Below the pieces are notes generated by a model, which was not told the origin of the DNA, searched no databases, and was given only the letters and a program-made list of their open reading frames with translations. Below, piece by piece: positions 32,621 to 39,776 of a stretch of DNA of 64,000 nt (within the stretch, counting starts at the first letter, position 1; every line of letters starts with the position of its first letter). The position numbers and the translations under genes are program-made. The stretch is from positions 1 through 64,000 of the forward strand of contig NZ_JABCQG010000003.1 in the NCBI RefSeq assembly GCF_015244565.1. The letters run 5' to 3'. Source of the DNA: Gluconobacter vitians. GTDB taxonomy: Bacteria; Pseudomonadota; Alphaproteobacteria; Acetobacterales; Acetobacteraceae.

Positions 32621-33357
32621 GTACCATACTGGAGACGGTGGCGGCCGAACGTGCTCCTGTGCGCGCTGGCGACGATTATGTTTTCGCCACTGATTGTCTT
32701 TATTTTGACGCCTCGTCCGTTGCTATTCGGGTTGCGGTTAGCCCGCGCGGGGAGCGTCTTACCGTGTCCGATGATGGCAATGCCATTGATCGAGTGATCG
32801 CCATGGAGCGTCGGGTCCCGGGATATGAAAGAACAGCCAAGGCTGTTGCAGCGCGAAACGGTATTCAGGCAAATGCAGGTGTGCTTTTTGCGAATCCAAG
32901 CTGCGCGGAAGAAATTGCGGTTTATATTTCGATAGTTGCAAATGCCAGCAAGGAACTTGCAGACAGATTGAAAGACGCTTCAATAGCCAGGTCTTATCGA
33001 GACCTTACTAACGAAATGATAGGTCGCCTCGATAATTGGTTTCCAGGCATAGCAACAAGAAGAAACGCAAATATTCTCGGTGTTAGCAATAAGGTTCACT
33101 CGTTTGATCTTGAAGCTATTTTAGAAAATCAGAAAACAATTCTCATTGATGAAATTCGCCCTCGGAATGTAAATACAATTTTGGCCGCGAGTTTTGATGT
33201 AGGACGGCGTTCAGATATCGATCTATCTATGTGGGCTGTCTACGACCCCGCCATCGCCAATGATATTGGAGGCCCTAACTTGACGCTGTTAGCTTCCGTG
33301 GCGCGCACAATCTCGATTGACGAATTAACCCCAGACTTGCTTTTGAGGCGCGCCTAA
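32617..33357 (+). CDS. DUF1828-like protein of the accessory island
   Basis: 246 residues from ATG 32617, ATGA overlap with the preceding gene. DDYVFATDCLYFDASSVAIR and SPRGERLTVSDDGNAIDRVI are typical of the DUF1828 N-terminal domain (~10-60). The C-terminal half (~140-246) is predicted mixed alpha/beta with a conserved-looking DVGRRSDIDLSMWAVYDPA. The last 80 codons are more AT-rich than the neighbours. Biochemical function of DUF1828 is not known to me. A strong terminator follows. Confidence 0.62.
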   Translation: MSTILETVAAERAPVRAGDDYVFATDCLYFDASSVAIRVAVSPRGERLTVSDDGNAIDRVIAMERRVPGYERTAKAVAARNGIQANAGVLFANPSCAEEIAVYISIVANASKELADRLKDASIARSYRDLTNEMIGRLDNWFPGIATRRNANILGVSNKVHSFDLEAILENQKTILIDEIRPRNVNTILAASFDVGRRSDIDLSMWAVYDPAIANDIGGPNLTLLASVARTISIDELTPDLLLRRA

Positions 33358-33376
33358 TCTGGGGCATTTCTTTTCC

Positions 33377-33402
33377 ACCCGGCTCCGGCCGGGTTTCTTT
33401 TT
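33377..33402 (+). terminator. Rho-independent terminator after the DUF1828-like gene
   Basis: Stem ACCCGGC/GCCGGGT (33377-33383 and 33388-33394) with TCCG loop, then TTCTTTTT. Its right half (GCCGGGTTTCTTTTT) is identical to that of the terminator at 34207-34232. Confidence 0.88.
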
Positions 33403-33428
33403 GCTCATTGAAGAGAAAGCTGAACGTC

Positions 33429-33977
33429 ATGGATTTCAGTCAGAAGATCGCCGATATTGGCACTGAAGCCTTGAAGGCCTATCGCTACATGTCTGGCATC
33501 AGACATGATAATGAGATCCCGGAGATTTTTCTGGGTTGCCAGATTGCCATTGGTCTTCATAAGCAATGCGGCGTCCATGCTCACGTTGAGCGCCCTTACC
33601 TGGATATTCTTCGCGAACTTGGCGGCTTGGTCGGAAGTGACGAAATTAACACCTTCGGTGGCTTACGTGCGGATGTTGCCATTTACAAAGACAGCATGCC
33701 GATTGCGATCATTGAGCTGAAAATATGCGATGAAGGCGATCGCCGAGGGGGTAAGGTTCTCGCTGATCTCGAGAAAATGAAGACGCTCTCAGAAGGACGG
33801 AAGCTCGATACCTATCTCGGTATTCTCCTAACCGACATGGATAAAGGTTTGCTCTGCGACAAGAGGCGTTCCCAGATCGAAACACTTCTTGAAGGACGCT
33901 TCAGTGGTGAAGGTGCCTTGGAAGCAGCATCAAGCAACGCTGGCTGGAACTGGCAGTTCCTCGCCGGAAAATTCTGA
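33429..33977 (+). CDS. PD-(D/E)XK nuclease-like protein
   Basis: 182 residues from ATG 33429; a TTG at 33408 is possible. FGGLRADVAIYKDSMPIAII followed by ELKIC gives the restriction-type core D82, E96, K98. The earlier helix region with HVERPYLDILRELGG resembles small PD-(D/E)XK families seen in defence islands. It stands alone between two terminators, so it probably has its own promoter in the 50-bp gap, which I cannot define. It could be a defence nuclease of the lysogen; no methylase partner is present. Confidence 0.65.
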   Translation: MDFSQKIADIGTEALKAYRYMSGIRHDNEIPEIFLGCQIAIGLHKQCGVHAHVERPYLDILRELGGLVGSDEINTFGGLRADVAIYKDSMPIAIIELKICDEGDRRGGKVLADLEKMKTLSEGRKLDTYLGILLTDMDKGLLCDKRRSQIETLLEGRFSGEGALEAASSNAGWNWQFLAGKF

Positions 33978-34063
33978 CCCGCAGGCCATCAGAAGCAGTT
34001 TCCTTTAGCAACCAGCACCCCAGACAGGCATTGAATAATCGTCACCCGCCAATGGAGACGATT

Positions 34064-34201
34064 ATGCCTGACGCTCGAACTGCCTGCGGTCAGCCACCAG
34101 CGCCGCCGCCAAGCCCTCCCGGACCACCGCACCCCAATCCATACCCGCCGCCAGGAGAGGGGCCGCCACCTATGCAGGAGCCGCCCCAGCCAGTCAGTTG
34201 A
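34064..34201 (+). CDS. Proline-rich 45-residue peptide
   Basis: From ATG 34064 with GGAG 6 bp upstream. About half of the residues are proline (QPPAPPPSPPGPPHPNPY). A terminator begins 6 bp after the stop, as expected of a short transcription unit. There is no signal peptide, so it would be cytosolic, perhaps a binding peptide for SH3-like or WW-like partners. Function unknown. Confidence 0.55.
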   Translation: MPDARTACGQPPAPPPSPPGPPHPNPYPPPGEGPPPMQEPPQPVS

Positions 34202-34206
34202 CAGAG

Positions 34207-34232
34207 ACCCGGTGAGAGCCGGGTTTCTTTTT
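34207..34232 (+). terminator. Rho-independent terminator after the proline-rich gene
   Basis: Stem ACCCGG/CCGGGT (34207-34212, 34219-34224) with a TGAGAG loop, then TTCTTTTT. It isolates the accessory island from the operator-controlled operon that follows. Confidence 0.85.
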
Positions 34233-34242
34233 ATCGTGAAAT

Positions 34243-34287
34243 TGCGCATTTTTGCGCTTGCGTTATGCGCAATAGTGCGCATATAGT
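34243..34287 (+). promoter_or_regulatory. Second CI-type operator pair with promoter of the rightward operon
   Basis: Two further TGCGCA-N4-TGCGCA sites: 34243-34258 (right arm TGCGCT) and 34266-34281 (both arms perfect). Their centres are 23 bp apart, as at 31.25 kb. A promoter TTGCGT (34258-34263), 18 bp, TATAGT (34282-34287) overlaps them, so repressor binding should block the operon starting at 34325. Confidence 0.82.
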
Positions 34288-34324
34288 CTCCCCACACCGC
34301 ACGAAGCGGCGAGGGAGAACCACA

Positions 34325-34675
34325 ATGGCGAACCTGCCTGACAATTTTCCACAGAACACATTTGAGCGCGCGCCGCCGCTACTGACCGATCCCAGTTGGC
34401 CACGCTTTCATGTCGTGACTGAAGATGATCTGCGGGAAATCCAGTCAAGGTTTCCGGGGCCTCAGCTCACAAAGCGTACGCTGTTTGAGACCTCGAATTA
34501 CGTGCTGGCCGAGGCTGAGGTTGGGCTTGAGATTTATCGCAAGCGGCGGGATGGATCTTGGGTTCGTGGCGTTGAATATTCGGATACCGACTCAGACTGG
34601 AAAGCCGTTCAGCGGTGCAAAGAGTGGATGATCCGCCGCGATGACAGCGTGCTTCACAACATGGAGCCTGCATGA
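34325..34675 (+). CDS. First gene of the rightward early operon, unknown function
   Basis: 116 residues from ATG 34325, with GGGAG upstream; a longer frame would start inside the operators. TKRTLFETSNYVLAEAEVGL and YRKRRDGSWVRGVEYSDTDS suggest a mixed alpha/beta fold. It overlaps the next gene by 4 bp. No known family. Confidence 0.62.
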   Translation: MANLPDNFPQNTFERAPPLLTDPSWPRFHVVTEDDLREIQSRFPGPQLTKRTLFETSNYVLAEAEVGLEIYRKRRDGSWVRGVEYSDTDSDWKAVQRCKEWMIRRDDSVLHNMEPA

Positions 34676-34872
34676 TGTCCTGCGAGCTGAAAGAGCTGGA
34701 AGCAGCGCGATCAGAAATGCGGGAAGTCCGGGATTTCCTTAAGCGTGCGGATGTGAAGGAGGCTCTGTCCGGCCTGAACTCGGACGCTCTCTTTGAGGTC
34801 ACGTTCAAAGCGGCCCGCGCCACCGTGCGCATCAACAATGTAATCGAGCACCAACTTCTCGAAACTGCCTGA
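34672..34872 (+). CDS. Small helical protein
   Basis: 66 residues, almost entirely helical: CELKELEAARSEMREVRDFL then ALFEVTFKAARATVRINNVI. It overlaps the previous gene by 4 bp and precedes the recT unit. Function unknown. Confidence 0.55.
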   Translation: MMSCELKELEAARSEMREVRDFLKRADVKEALSGLNSDALFEVTFKAARATVRINNVIEHQLLETA

Positions 34873-34901
34873 CCGGCAAGTAAACCACAGGAATTTCTGA
34901 A

Positions 34902-35189
34902 ATGCGTGAAACAGCAAACGCCCGAAGTGTGTCCAAATCTCATGTTCCGTATCTGGAGATGAAGCGTCGTCAGTTCCGCAAGGCCGCTTGTGTGAGCCTG
35001 AATGCCGCGGGCCGGGCCGATATGGCAGGCGACCAGGCAGAGCATGATCTGCACTGGCAGCGCTATCTCGATGCCGCGAACCTTGCGCTCGATACCGACC
35101 GGCAGATCAAGAGCCAGACCGTTGCGGGCCTGTCCCGGATTGTGGCGCGCGTCCTGCGCAGCCCAACCATTATTGCAGGAAGGGCTTGA
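34902..35189 (+). CDS. Hypothetical protein upstream of recT
   Basis: 95 residues with a basic N-terminus (VPYLEMKRRQFRKAACVSLN) and a charged helical middle. It ends 4 bp before recT and probably belongs to the same recombination unit. No motif recognised. Confidence 0.55.
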   Translation: MRETANARSVSKSHVPYLEMKRRQFRKAACVSLNAAGRADMAGDQAEHDLHWQRYLDAANLALDTDRQIKSQTVAGLSRIVARVLRSPTIIAGRA

Positions 35190-35193
35190 GACG

Positions 35194-36027
35194 ATGAACG
35201 CAGTTACGACGACACCATCCGGCGGCTTCGCAATCGAAGGAATGCAGGGCGCCATGAAGCTGGCTCAGGCTATGGCATCGGCCAAGATGGTACCAAACCA
35301 TCTGCAAGGCAGCCCAGGCGATTGCCTGATGGTGATCGAGCAGGCGATGCGCTGGCAGATGTCGCCTTTCGCCGTGGCACAGGCGACGGCGGTGGTCCGC
35401 GGCAAGATGTGCTTCGAGGGCAAGCTAGTCGCGGCGGCCATCCAGACGAGCGGCGTTCTTGATGGCCGTCTGAACTATGACTTCGAAGGAGACGGGCAGG
35501 GACGCAAGGTCATCTGTTCCGGCCTGATCCGCGGCGAGAAGAAGTCGCGCACAGTCGAGGTCCTGCTCAAGGACGCCAAGACGGACAACCAGTGGTGGAC
35601 GAAAACACCAGATCAGATGCTGTCCTATCACTCAGCCCGGGTTTGGGCTCGTCGCCATACGCCTGAGGTCATGCTTGGCGTTTACGCGCCGGAAGAGTTT
35701 GACGCGCCGTCTGGCCATGTCGTGGACGTAACGCCTGATACGCAGCAGGAGCCGCGCCAGCAGATCCAGGAAGAGCGCCCGGTGGATTACGTCGCGTTCT
35801 TCACCAGTCGCCTCAAGGCCTGCTCAGACACCGGCTGCATTCTCGCCCTCGAAAAGAAGTGGGAGCAGACGCAGGCCAAGGCGCGCGATGCAGGACGCCC
35901 GATTTCTGAGGAAGTTCTGGCAGACGTCACAGACCTGTTTGCCGATCGCTATGGCGTTCTGCACGAGCAGGAGCGCCAGCAGGCCGACGCCAACGCAGAA
36001 GTTCCGGCCGAGGAGATGCCCGCATGA
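35194..36027 (+). CDS. recT: RecT-family single-strand annealing protein
   Basis: 277 residues from ATG 35194, with AGGAAGGG upstream; the longer upstream frame is not coding. MKLAQAMASAKMVPNHLQGS and CLMVIEQAMRWQMSPFAVAQ then KMCFEGKLVAAAIQTSGVL, WTKTPDQMLSYHSARVWAR are RecT/Bet hallmarks. The C-terminal ~90 residues are a charged linker and helix. It anneals single strands during phage recombination, here with the nuclease encoded next. Overlaps that gene by 4 bp. Confidence 0.88.
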   Translation: MNAVTTTPSGGFAIEGMQGAMKLAQAMASAKMVPNHLQGSPGDCLMVIEQAMRWQMSPFAVAQATAVVRGKMCFEGKLVAAAIQTSGVLDGRLNYDFEGDGQGRKVICSGLIRGEKKSRTVEVLLKDAKTDNQWWTKTPDQMLSYHSARVWARRHTPEVMLGVYAPEEFDAPSGHVVDVTPDTQQEPRQQIQEERPVDYVAFFTSRLKACSDTGCILALEKKWEQTQAKARDAGRPISEEVLADVTDLFADRYGVLHEQERQQADANAEVPAEEMPA

Positions 36028-36617
36028 GCATCTTGTTCTTTGATACAGAGACAAGTGGCCTTGCGAAGCCCGGACTTCCGACCGGCCATGAAGATCAGCC
36101 GCATTGCGTCCAGCTCGCGGCCATCCTGACAGACGACCAGGGGCGGGAAGAGGCGTGCGTGAACGTCATCATCCGCCCGGATGGCTGGACGGTGCCGGAA
36201 AGTGCCGCAGCCGTCCACGGCATCACGACGGAAAAGGCTGCGCGCTACGGCATCCGCGAGCAGGTTGCGGCTGTTCTTTTCTATGACCTGACGAGCCGCG
36301 CCGACCTGCTGGTAGCGCACAACATCCAGTTTGACCGGCAGATCGTGGCGACGATGTATGCCCGCGCCAAGCGTGCAGAGTGGAAGCTGCCGGAAGCGCA
36401 GTTCTGCACGATGGAAGCCGCCGCGCCGCTGGTGAACCTGCCGCCGACGCCTCGCATGCGTGCGGCCGGGATCATCAAGCCCAAAGCGCCGAAGCTCGAA
36501 GAGTGCATCCAGCACTTCTACGGCGAGACGCTTGAGGGTGCGCATGACGCCCTGGTCGATGTCCGGGCCTGCGCTCGGATCTACTTCGAGATGAAGCGCA
36601 TGGGAGAGGCGGCATGA
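36024..36617 (+). CDS. DnaQ-like 3'-5' exonuclease (DEDDh)
   Basis: 197 residues. ILFFDTETSG gives Exo I with D7 and E9, VAHNIQFDRQIV is Exo II near residue 93-104, and GAHDALVDVRACARIY is Exo III with the DEDDh histidine and aspartate. This resembles ExoX/DnaQ-type nucleases that make single strands. Paired with RecT it probably replaces the usual RecE or lambda Exo partner. Confidence 0.88.
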   Translation: MSILFFDTETSGLAKPGLPTGHEDQPHCVQLAAILTDDQGREEACVNVIIRPDGWTVPESAAAVHGITTEKAARYGIREQVAAVLFYDLTSRADLLVAHNIQFDRQIVATMYARAKRAEWKLPEAQFCTMEAAAPLVNLPPTPRMRAAGIIKPKAPKLEECIQHFYGETLEGAHDALVDVRACARIYFEMKRMGEAA

Positions 36618-36721
36618 CCCCGCACCCAATCCTAACAGCCATCGATGGAGCCCTGCGCGCGCTGTCCGTGTGGTTTCACGACGGGATCACCGGTCATGGC
36701 TGGAGGATGCGGCGTGACTGA
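36614..36721 (+). CDS. 35-residue peptide overlapping the exonuclease stop
   Basis: ATG 36614 overlaps the exonuclease stop by ATGA, and the product reads MTPHPILTAIDGALRALSVW then a basic end. It seems translated by coupling, but no homology can be claimed. Confidence 0.4.
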   Translation: MTPHPILTAIDGALRALSVWFHDGITGHGWRMRRD

Positions 36722-36803
36722 CCTGCTTCCGAAATTCTGCGAGGCCCTGGCCCTCGTGATCCTGTTCCACCTTGCGGCCGGTTCGCGGCCGGGGAGTGTT
36801 TGA
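36714..36803 (+). CDS. 29-residue hydrophobic peptide, possible membrane peptide
   Basis: GTG start at 36714 with GGAGG about 6 bp upstream. MTDLLPKFCEALALVILFHL contains a short hydrophobic helix, followed by a polar end. The next gene starts 1 bp after its stop. Small membrane peptides are common in early phage operons, but proof is lacking. Confidence 0.35.
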   Translation: MTDLLPKFCEALALVILFHLAAGSRPGSV

Positions 36804-36804
36804 G

Positions 36805-37035
36805 ATGAGTGATATGAGCCCGGTCGCTTGGGTTGATCCCACCGATATCGACCATCCATTTACCCCGTCAGGCTTTGCAATCATCGAAATCCGGAGGGAG
36901 AACGAACACAATTTCACAACCCCCCTCTATACAGCCGACCAGCTTGCCGAGGCTGTAGCAGAACGAGACCTTCTGATCCGCGACCTGCGGAAAGAATTGA
37001 ATGAACGCCGATATGGCCGGAGCGCAGCGAAATGA
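36805..37035 (+). CDS. Hypothetical early protein
   Basis: 76 residues from ATG 36805. SPVAWVDPTDIDHPFTPSGF and a C-terminal charged helix (AEAVAERDLLIRDLRKELNE) resemble small phage proteins with a start like 'PVAW' found in many early operons. Function unknown. Overlaps the next gene by 4 bp. Confidence 0.55.
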   Translation: MSDMSPVAWVDPTDIDHPFTPSGFAIIEIRRENEHNFTTPLYTADQLAEAVAERDLLIRDLRKELNERRYGRSAAK

Positions 37036-37544
37036 CCCAGAACACGGAACAGAAGGTGCGGACGCGGCACGAGCAGATCGCGGATCTTGTCGAAGCTCTA
37101 AGCGATGAAGTCTGGCTCCCAGATCACAAGTCTTATTGCGAAAGGATGCTTATGGAAGCCGAATCCCGAGGCACAGCGGAACAGCGCCGGAAGGATGCAG
37201 AGGGGTATTTATTCTACAATCGAGACACCGGGACAGAATATCTACCCTACCATCCTGTCGAAAGCGGAGAGTGCACGGACGCAGAAAACATTCGGGAAGC
37301 TACAAGATCCGAATTGCTTTCTGAACTTCAGGGCGCATGGGTAAGCTGGAAAGAGGATCGCGCCGAAAAGGATAAGATCGCCGCCAACGTCGCCGCGCTG
37401 GAAGCTAGGGTGAAGGAGTTGGAAGAAGCCCTAGGGAAGATTGAGTACGCATCCCGGAAAGATAGTCTGTCAGAAACAGAGCGGCTTGAAAGCGTTCGAG
37501 CCGTCGTCCGCGCCGCGCTCAAGCGCGAGGGAGACAAGGCATGA
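37032..37544 (+). CDS. Coiled-coil protein of unknown function
   Basis: 170 residues. The C-terminal half is a long coiled coil (KIAANVAALEARVKELEEAL), the N-terminal half contains RTRHEQIADLVEALSDEVWL and a Tyr-rich stretch. It overlaps both neighbours by 4 bp. No known domain. Confidence 0.6.
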   Translation: MTQNTEQKVRTRHEQIADLVEALSDEVWLPDHKSYCERMLMEAESRGTAEQRRKDAEGYLFYNRDTGTEYLPYHPVESGECTDAENIREATRSELLSELQGAWVSWKEDRAEKDKIAANVAALEARVKELEEALGKIEYASRKDSLSETERLESVRAVVRAALKREGDKA

Positions 37545-37723
37545 GCGGGCGGACGGATACGGAGCGACTGGATTGGCTTGAGTGTAACGGCCGGGATATT
37601 TGGCGGTATACTTCCGGCTTTCTGGTCATGACCAAAAAGGACATCAAGCCGTCAGATGGCATGAGTGGAGAAACTCTGCGCGCGGCCATCGACGCAGCCA
37701 TGGACGCGGAGGAACGGGGATGA
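37541..37723 (+). CDS. Small hypothetical protein
   Basis: 60 residues: TDTERLDWLECNGRDIWRYT followed by GETLRAAIDAAMDAEERG. The 'TDTERLDWLE' start is a frequent pattern in small early phage proteins of unknown function. Translationally coupled to both neighbours. Confidence 0.6.
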   Translation: MSGRTDTERLDWLECNGRDIWRYTSGFLVMTKKDIKPSDGMSGETLRAAIDAAMDAEERG

Positions 37724-37959
37724 GTGAGCGCAGACTGTTCAGCACCGAGGCTGCCGCACAGTACCTGAGCCTGTCCACATCGAGCTTTCGTACTGCTGTT
37801 GCACCACACTGTCGCAAACTTCACCCAGTGCCTGGGCGGGTAGTCTGGGACCGGTTGGATCTGGATGCCTGGGCAGATGGACTGAGCGGCCGCAAACCGC
37901 AGCTTGAAACCGTGGCTCAGGGCACTACACCTAATCCGTTGGATCGCTTCCTGACTTGA
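37720..37959 (+). CDS. xis: Excisionase / AlpA-like HTH protein
   Basis: 79 residues from ATG 37720. FSTEAAAQYLSLSTSSFRTA is a MerR/AlpA-type winged helix N-terminus, followed by GRVVWDRLDLDAWADGL, the usual wing segment of excisionase-like proteins. It overlaps the integrase start by 4 bp, fitting a directionality factor or integrase regulator. Confidence 0.72.
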   Translation: MSERRLFSTEAAAQYLSLSTSSFRTAVAPHCRKLHPVPGRVVWDRLDLDAWADGLSGRKPQLETVAQGTTPNPLDRFLT

Positions 37960-38981
37960 CCATCATCCGCCTCAAATACATCCAGAAGGTCCGGGACCGT
38001 TACGGCAGATACAGGCTGTATTTCCGTCGTCCCGGCTTTCAGTCGATCCGCCTTCCAGATCCTACGACGCCGGAGTTCTTCCAAGCCTATCAGGAAGCCC
38101 TTGCCCGCACGACCGTGCAACAGGCAGCTCCCGTTCCAAAGACATTGGCGCATCTAATCGACGCATGGATGCAGTCCGGGCGTTTCAAGGCCCTGGGCTC
38201 CAGCACCCAGACAAACTATCGTCGCCTTTTGCTTTCAATCCAGAAAGCGCCGTATGCTGACGACTATGTGGACCAGTTCCAGACAGTTCATTTACGCCGC
38301 TTCGTGGAAGAATTCGCAGACCGGCCAGCAGCTGCGAATCATCGAATCAAACTATTCCGGATGCTGTTCGAGCATGCCATCGATGATGGCTGGCGGACGG
38401 ATAATCCCGCCACGCCTCTCAAGCGTCTGAAGGAAAAGCAGGATGGTGCCGAATCGTGGAGCGACGAGCACATCCGACAGTTCGAGGATCGGTGGCCTTC
38501 TGGATCCGTCCCTCGTCTGGCTCTGGCGCTCCTGCTCTATACTGGCCAGCGTCGCAGCGACGTGGTGCGCATGGGGCCACGTCATATCCGTGGCGACCTG
38601 ATCGAGGTGACGCAGCAGAAGACAGGCGCGGCCTTGCTGATCCCCATTCACGCCGCGCTTCAGGTTGAGCTGTACAGGCACATGGCGACGCCCACGTTTC
38701 TGGCACGCCAGAACGGAGAGGCATTCACGGCCAATGGTTTCTATATGCGGTTCAAGGCTTGGCGGTCAGAAGCCGGACTGCCTGATGGATTGAGCCCTCA
38801 TGGCCTGCGCAAGGCTGCTGCACGTCGGCTGGCAGAAGCCGGATGCTCTGCGCATCAGATCGCAGCGATCACTGGCCATGCGACACTGGCCGAGGTTCAG
38901 AGATATACCCGCGCCGTCGACCAAGAGAAGCTGGCCAGAGAGGCGATGGCGCGGATCGCTGCTGTAAAACGCATCTCCTAA
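37956..38981 (+). CDS. int: Tyrosine recombinase, prophage integrase
   Basis: 341 residues. The core-binding domain spans ~60-150, the catalytic domain ~165-325 with Arg199 in YTGQRRSD, Lys222, His282 and Arg285 in PHGLRKAAAR, His308 in TGHAT and the nucleophile Tyr317 in QRYTRA. All catalytic residues are present, so integration and excision should be possible. It is convergent with the tRNA-Arg gene, 52 bp from its 3' end, which marks the attachment site. Confidence 0.95.
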   Translation: MTIIRLKYIQKVRDRYGRYRLYFRRPGFQSIRLPDPTTPEFFQAYQEALARTTVQQAAPVPKTLAHLIDAWMQSGRFKALGSSTQTNYRRLLLSIQKAPYADDYVDQFQTVHLRRFVEEFADRPAAANHRIKLFRMLFEHAIDDGWRTDNPATPLKRLKEKQDGAESWSDEHIRQFEDRWPSGSVPRLALALLLYTGQRRSDVVRMGPRHIRGDLIEVTQQKTGAALLIPIHAALQVELYRHMATPTFLARQNGEAFTANGFYMRFKAWRSEAGLPDGLSPHGLRKAAARRLAEAGCSAHQIAAITGHATLAEVQRYTRAVDQEKLAREAMARIAAVKRIS

Positions 38982-39033
38982 AGTGTAAAACATTAGGGGA
39001 AAACGGCAGTTTTGTGCGGGTGTTTTGTTCGTA

Positions 39034-39073
39034 TGGTGTCCGCGAGAGGATTCGAACCTCCGGCCCCAGGATT
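39034..39073. other. Attachment site region (3' exon of tRNA-Arg)
   Basis: The 3' exon of the tRNA, including the T arm, acceptor strand CGCGGAC and encoded CCA, is next to the integrase. Tyrosine recombinases commonly use tRNA 3' ends, so the prophage-chromosome junction must lie within this stretch. The second att copy should be at the other prophage end, outside the window, so the core length cannot be read here. Confidence 0.65.
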
Positions 39074-39309
39074 CTTACCACTTCGGTTTTCACCGCCATG
39101 CCTGAAGGCATGTTCGTGGTCTGGACTGTCTCTTCACCACAACCTCCGAGAAGGGAAGCCAAGGTGTCACCCGTACAGTCTCTACACCTTCTTTCCAGCG
39201 CGCCGGAAAGCTTGGCTCGGGATTGGCACGATCAAGACGATCAGAGCGTTCCCCGAATTTGAGCGAATCCACCATGCGGTTTCCCATCATGGCGCCCAAT
39301 TCAAACCTT
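39074..39309 (-). ncRNA. Group I intron in tRNA-Arg(CCU), IC3-like
   Basis: 236 nt without an ORF. Core elements in 5'-3' order on the minus strand: P-like AAATTCGGGGAACGC (39260-39246); Q-like AATCCCGAGCCAAGC (39224-39210), whose CCCGA pairs with TCGGG of P to form P4; R-like GTAGAGACTGTACGG; and S-like GACAGTCC. P7 pairs GACTGT (39180-39175) with ACAGTC (39129-39124). The 5' exon ends in U and the intron ends in G, as group I splicing requires. A P9-like hairpin CATGCC-TTCA-GGCATG is near the end. It resembles known proteobacterial tRNA introns (Agrobacterium tRNA-Arg, Azoarcus tRNA-Ile). Confidence 0.9.
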
Positions 39310-39356
39310 AGGAATCCTGTGCTCTATCCTGCTGAGCTACGCGGACGAACAGCTTA

Positions 39357-39385
39357 ATGATATTCCGGTTACGGTAATTCTGCAA
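39357..39385 (-). promoter_or_regulatory. Candidate promoter of the tRNA-Arg gene
   Basis: On the minus strand TTGCAG (39385-39380), a 17-bp spacer and TATCAT (39362-39357) lie 10 bp upstream of the tRNA 5' end. Confidence 0.5.
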
Positions 39386-39776
39386 CCATGCCGGTTTCCC
39401 GTGCACAGACTATGGACCATCGTCATTTGCGATGATGGCAGGATAAGGGGCCTGTAAAACAGCAGGGGCATCAGGAATAGAAAAGATGGCATGACGTGTT
39501 TATGCTATCTAAACCTTTTTCTGGTTACTCTTTCGGATGAGGCTTCTGTTGCAGCCTTGCAAGGCACCTCTTTTCCATCAAAAAGGTGATCTGTTTTCTG
39601 GTAGTACCAAATCCTGAGTAGGATCGATCGCATTCGCGCCTGGCATCCTACACAAGACCTCTTTGCAGAGGTGTTGCAGGTTTGACTGGGTTGAGAATTG
39701 CCATGATCTGCATTGCTTACGACGATACACTGAAGCGGCCCGAAGTTTCTGCCCATCTCAGGGAAAGGCGCTGAGC
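39386..39776. other. Intergenic region without recognised gene
   Basis: About 390 bp between the tRNA promoter and the BTAD-type regulator. All frames here are short or lack gene-like composition. It probably contains the promoter of the downstream regulator, but I see no convincing boxes or repeats. Confidence 0.5.

Larger units (their letters stand above)
39034..39346 (-). tRNA. tRNA-Arg(CCU), interrupted by an intron
   Basis: 5' exon 39346-39310 (acceptor GTCCGCG, D arm GCTC/GAGC, anticodon stem CAGGA, loop TTCCT) and 3' exon 39073-39034 (AA, stem TCCTG, T arm GGAGG-TTCGAAT-CCTCT, acceptor CGCGGAC, A, CCA). Together they make a 77-nt cloverleaf with perfect acceptor and anticodon stems and anticodon CCU. 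The 236-nt insert lies right after the third anticodon base. Neither half is a complete tRNA alone. It decodes AGG, a rare codon in GC-rich bacteria. Confidence 0.93.

Noticed and set aside
39012-39311. Short protein frames across the tRNA-Arg locus
   Set aside because: They run antisense through the tRNA exons and the intron and have no coding signature; the RNA structure explains the sequence.
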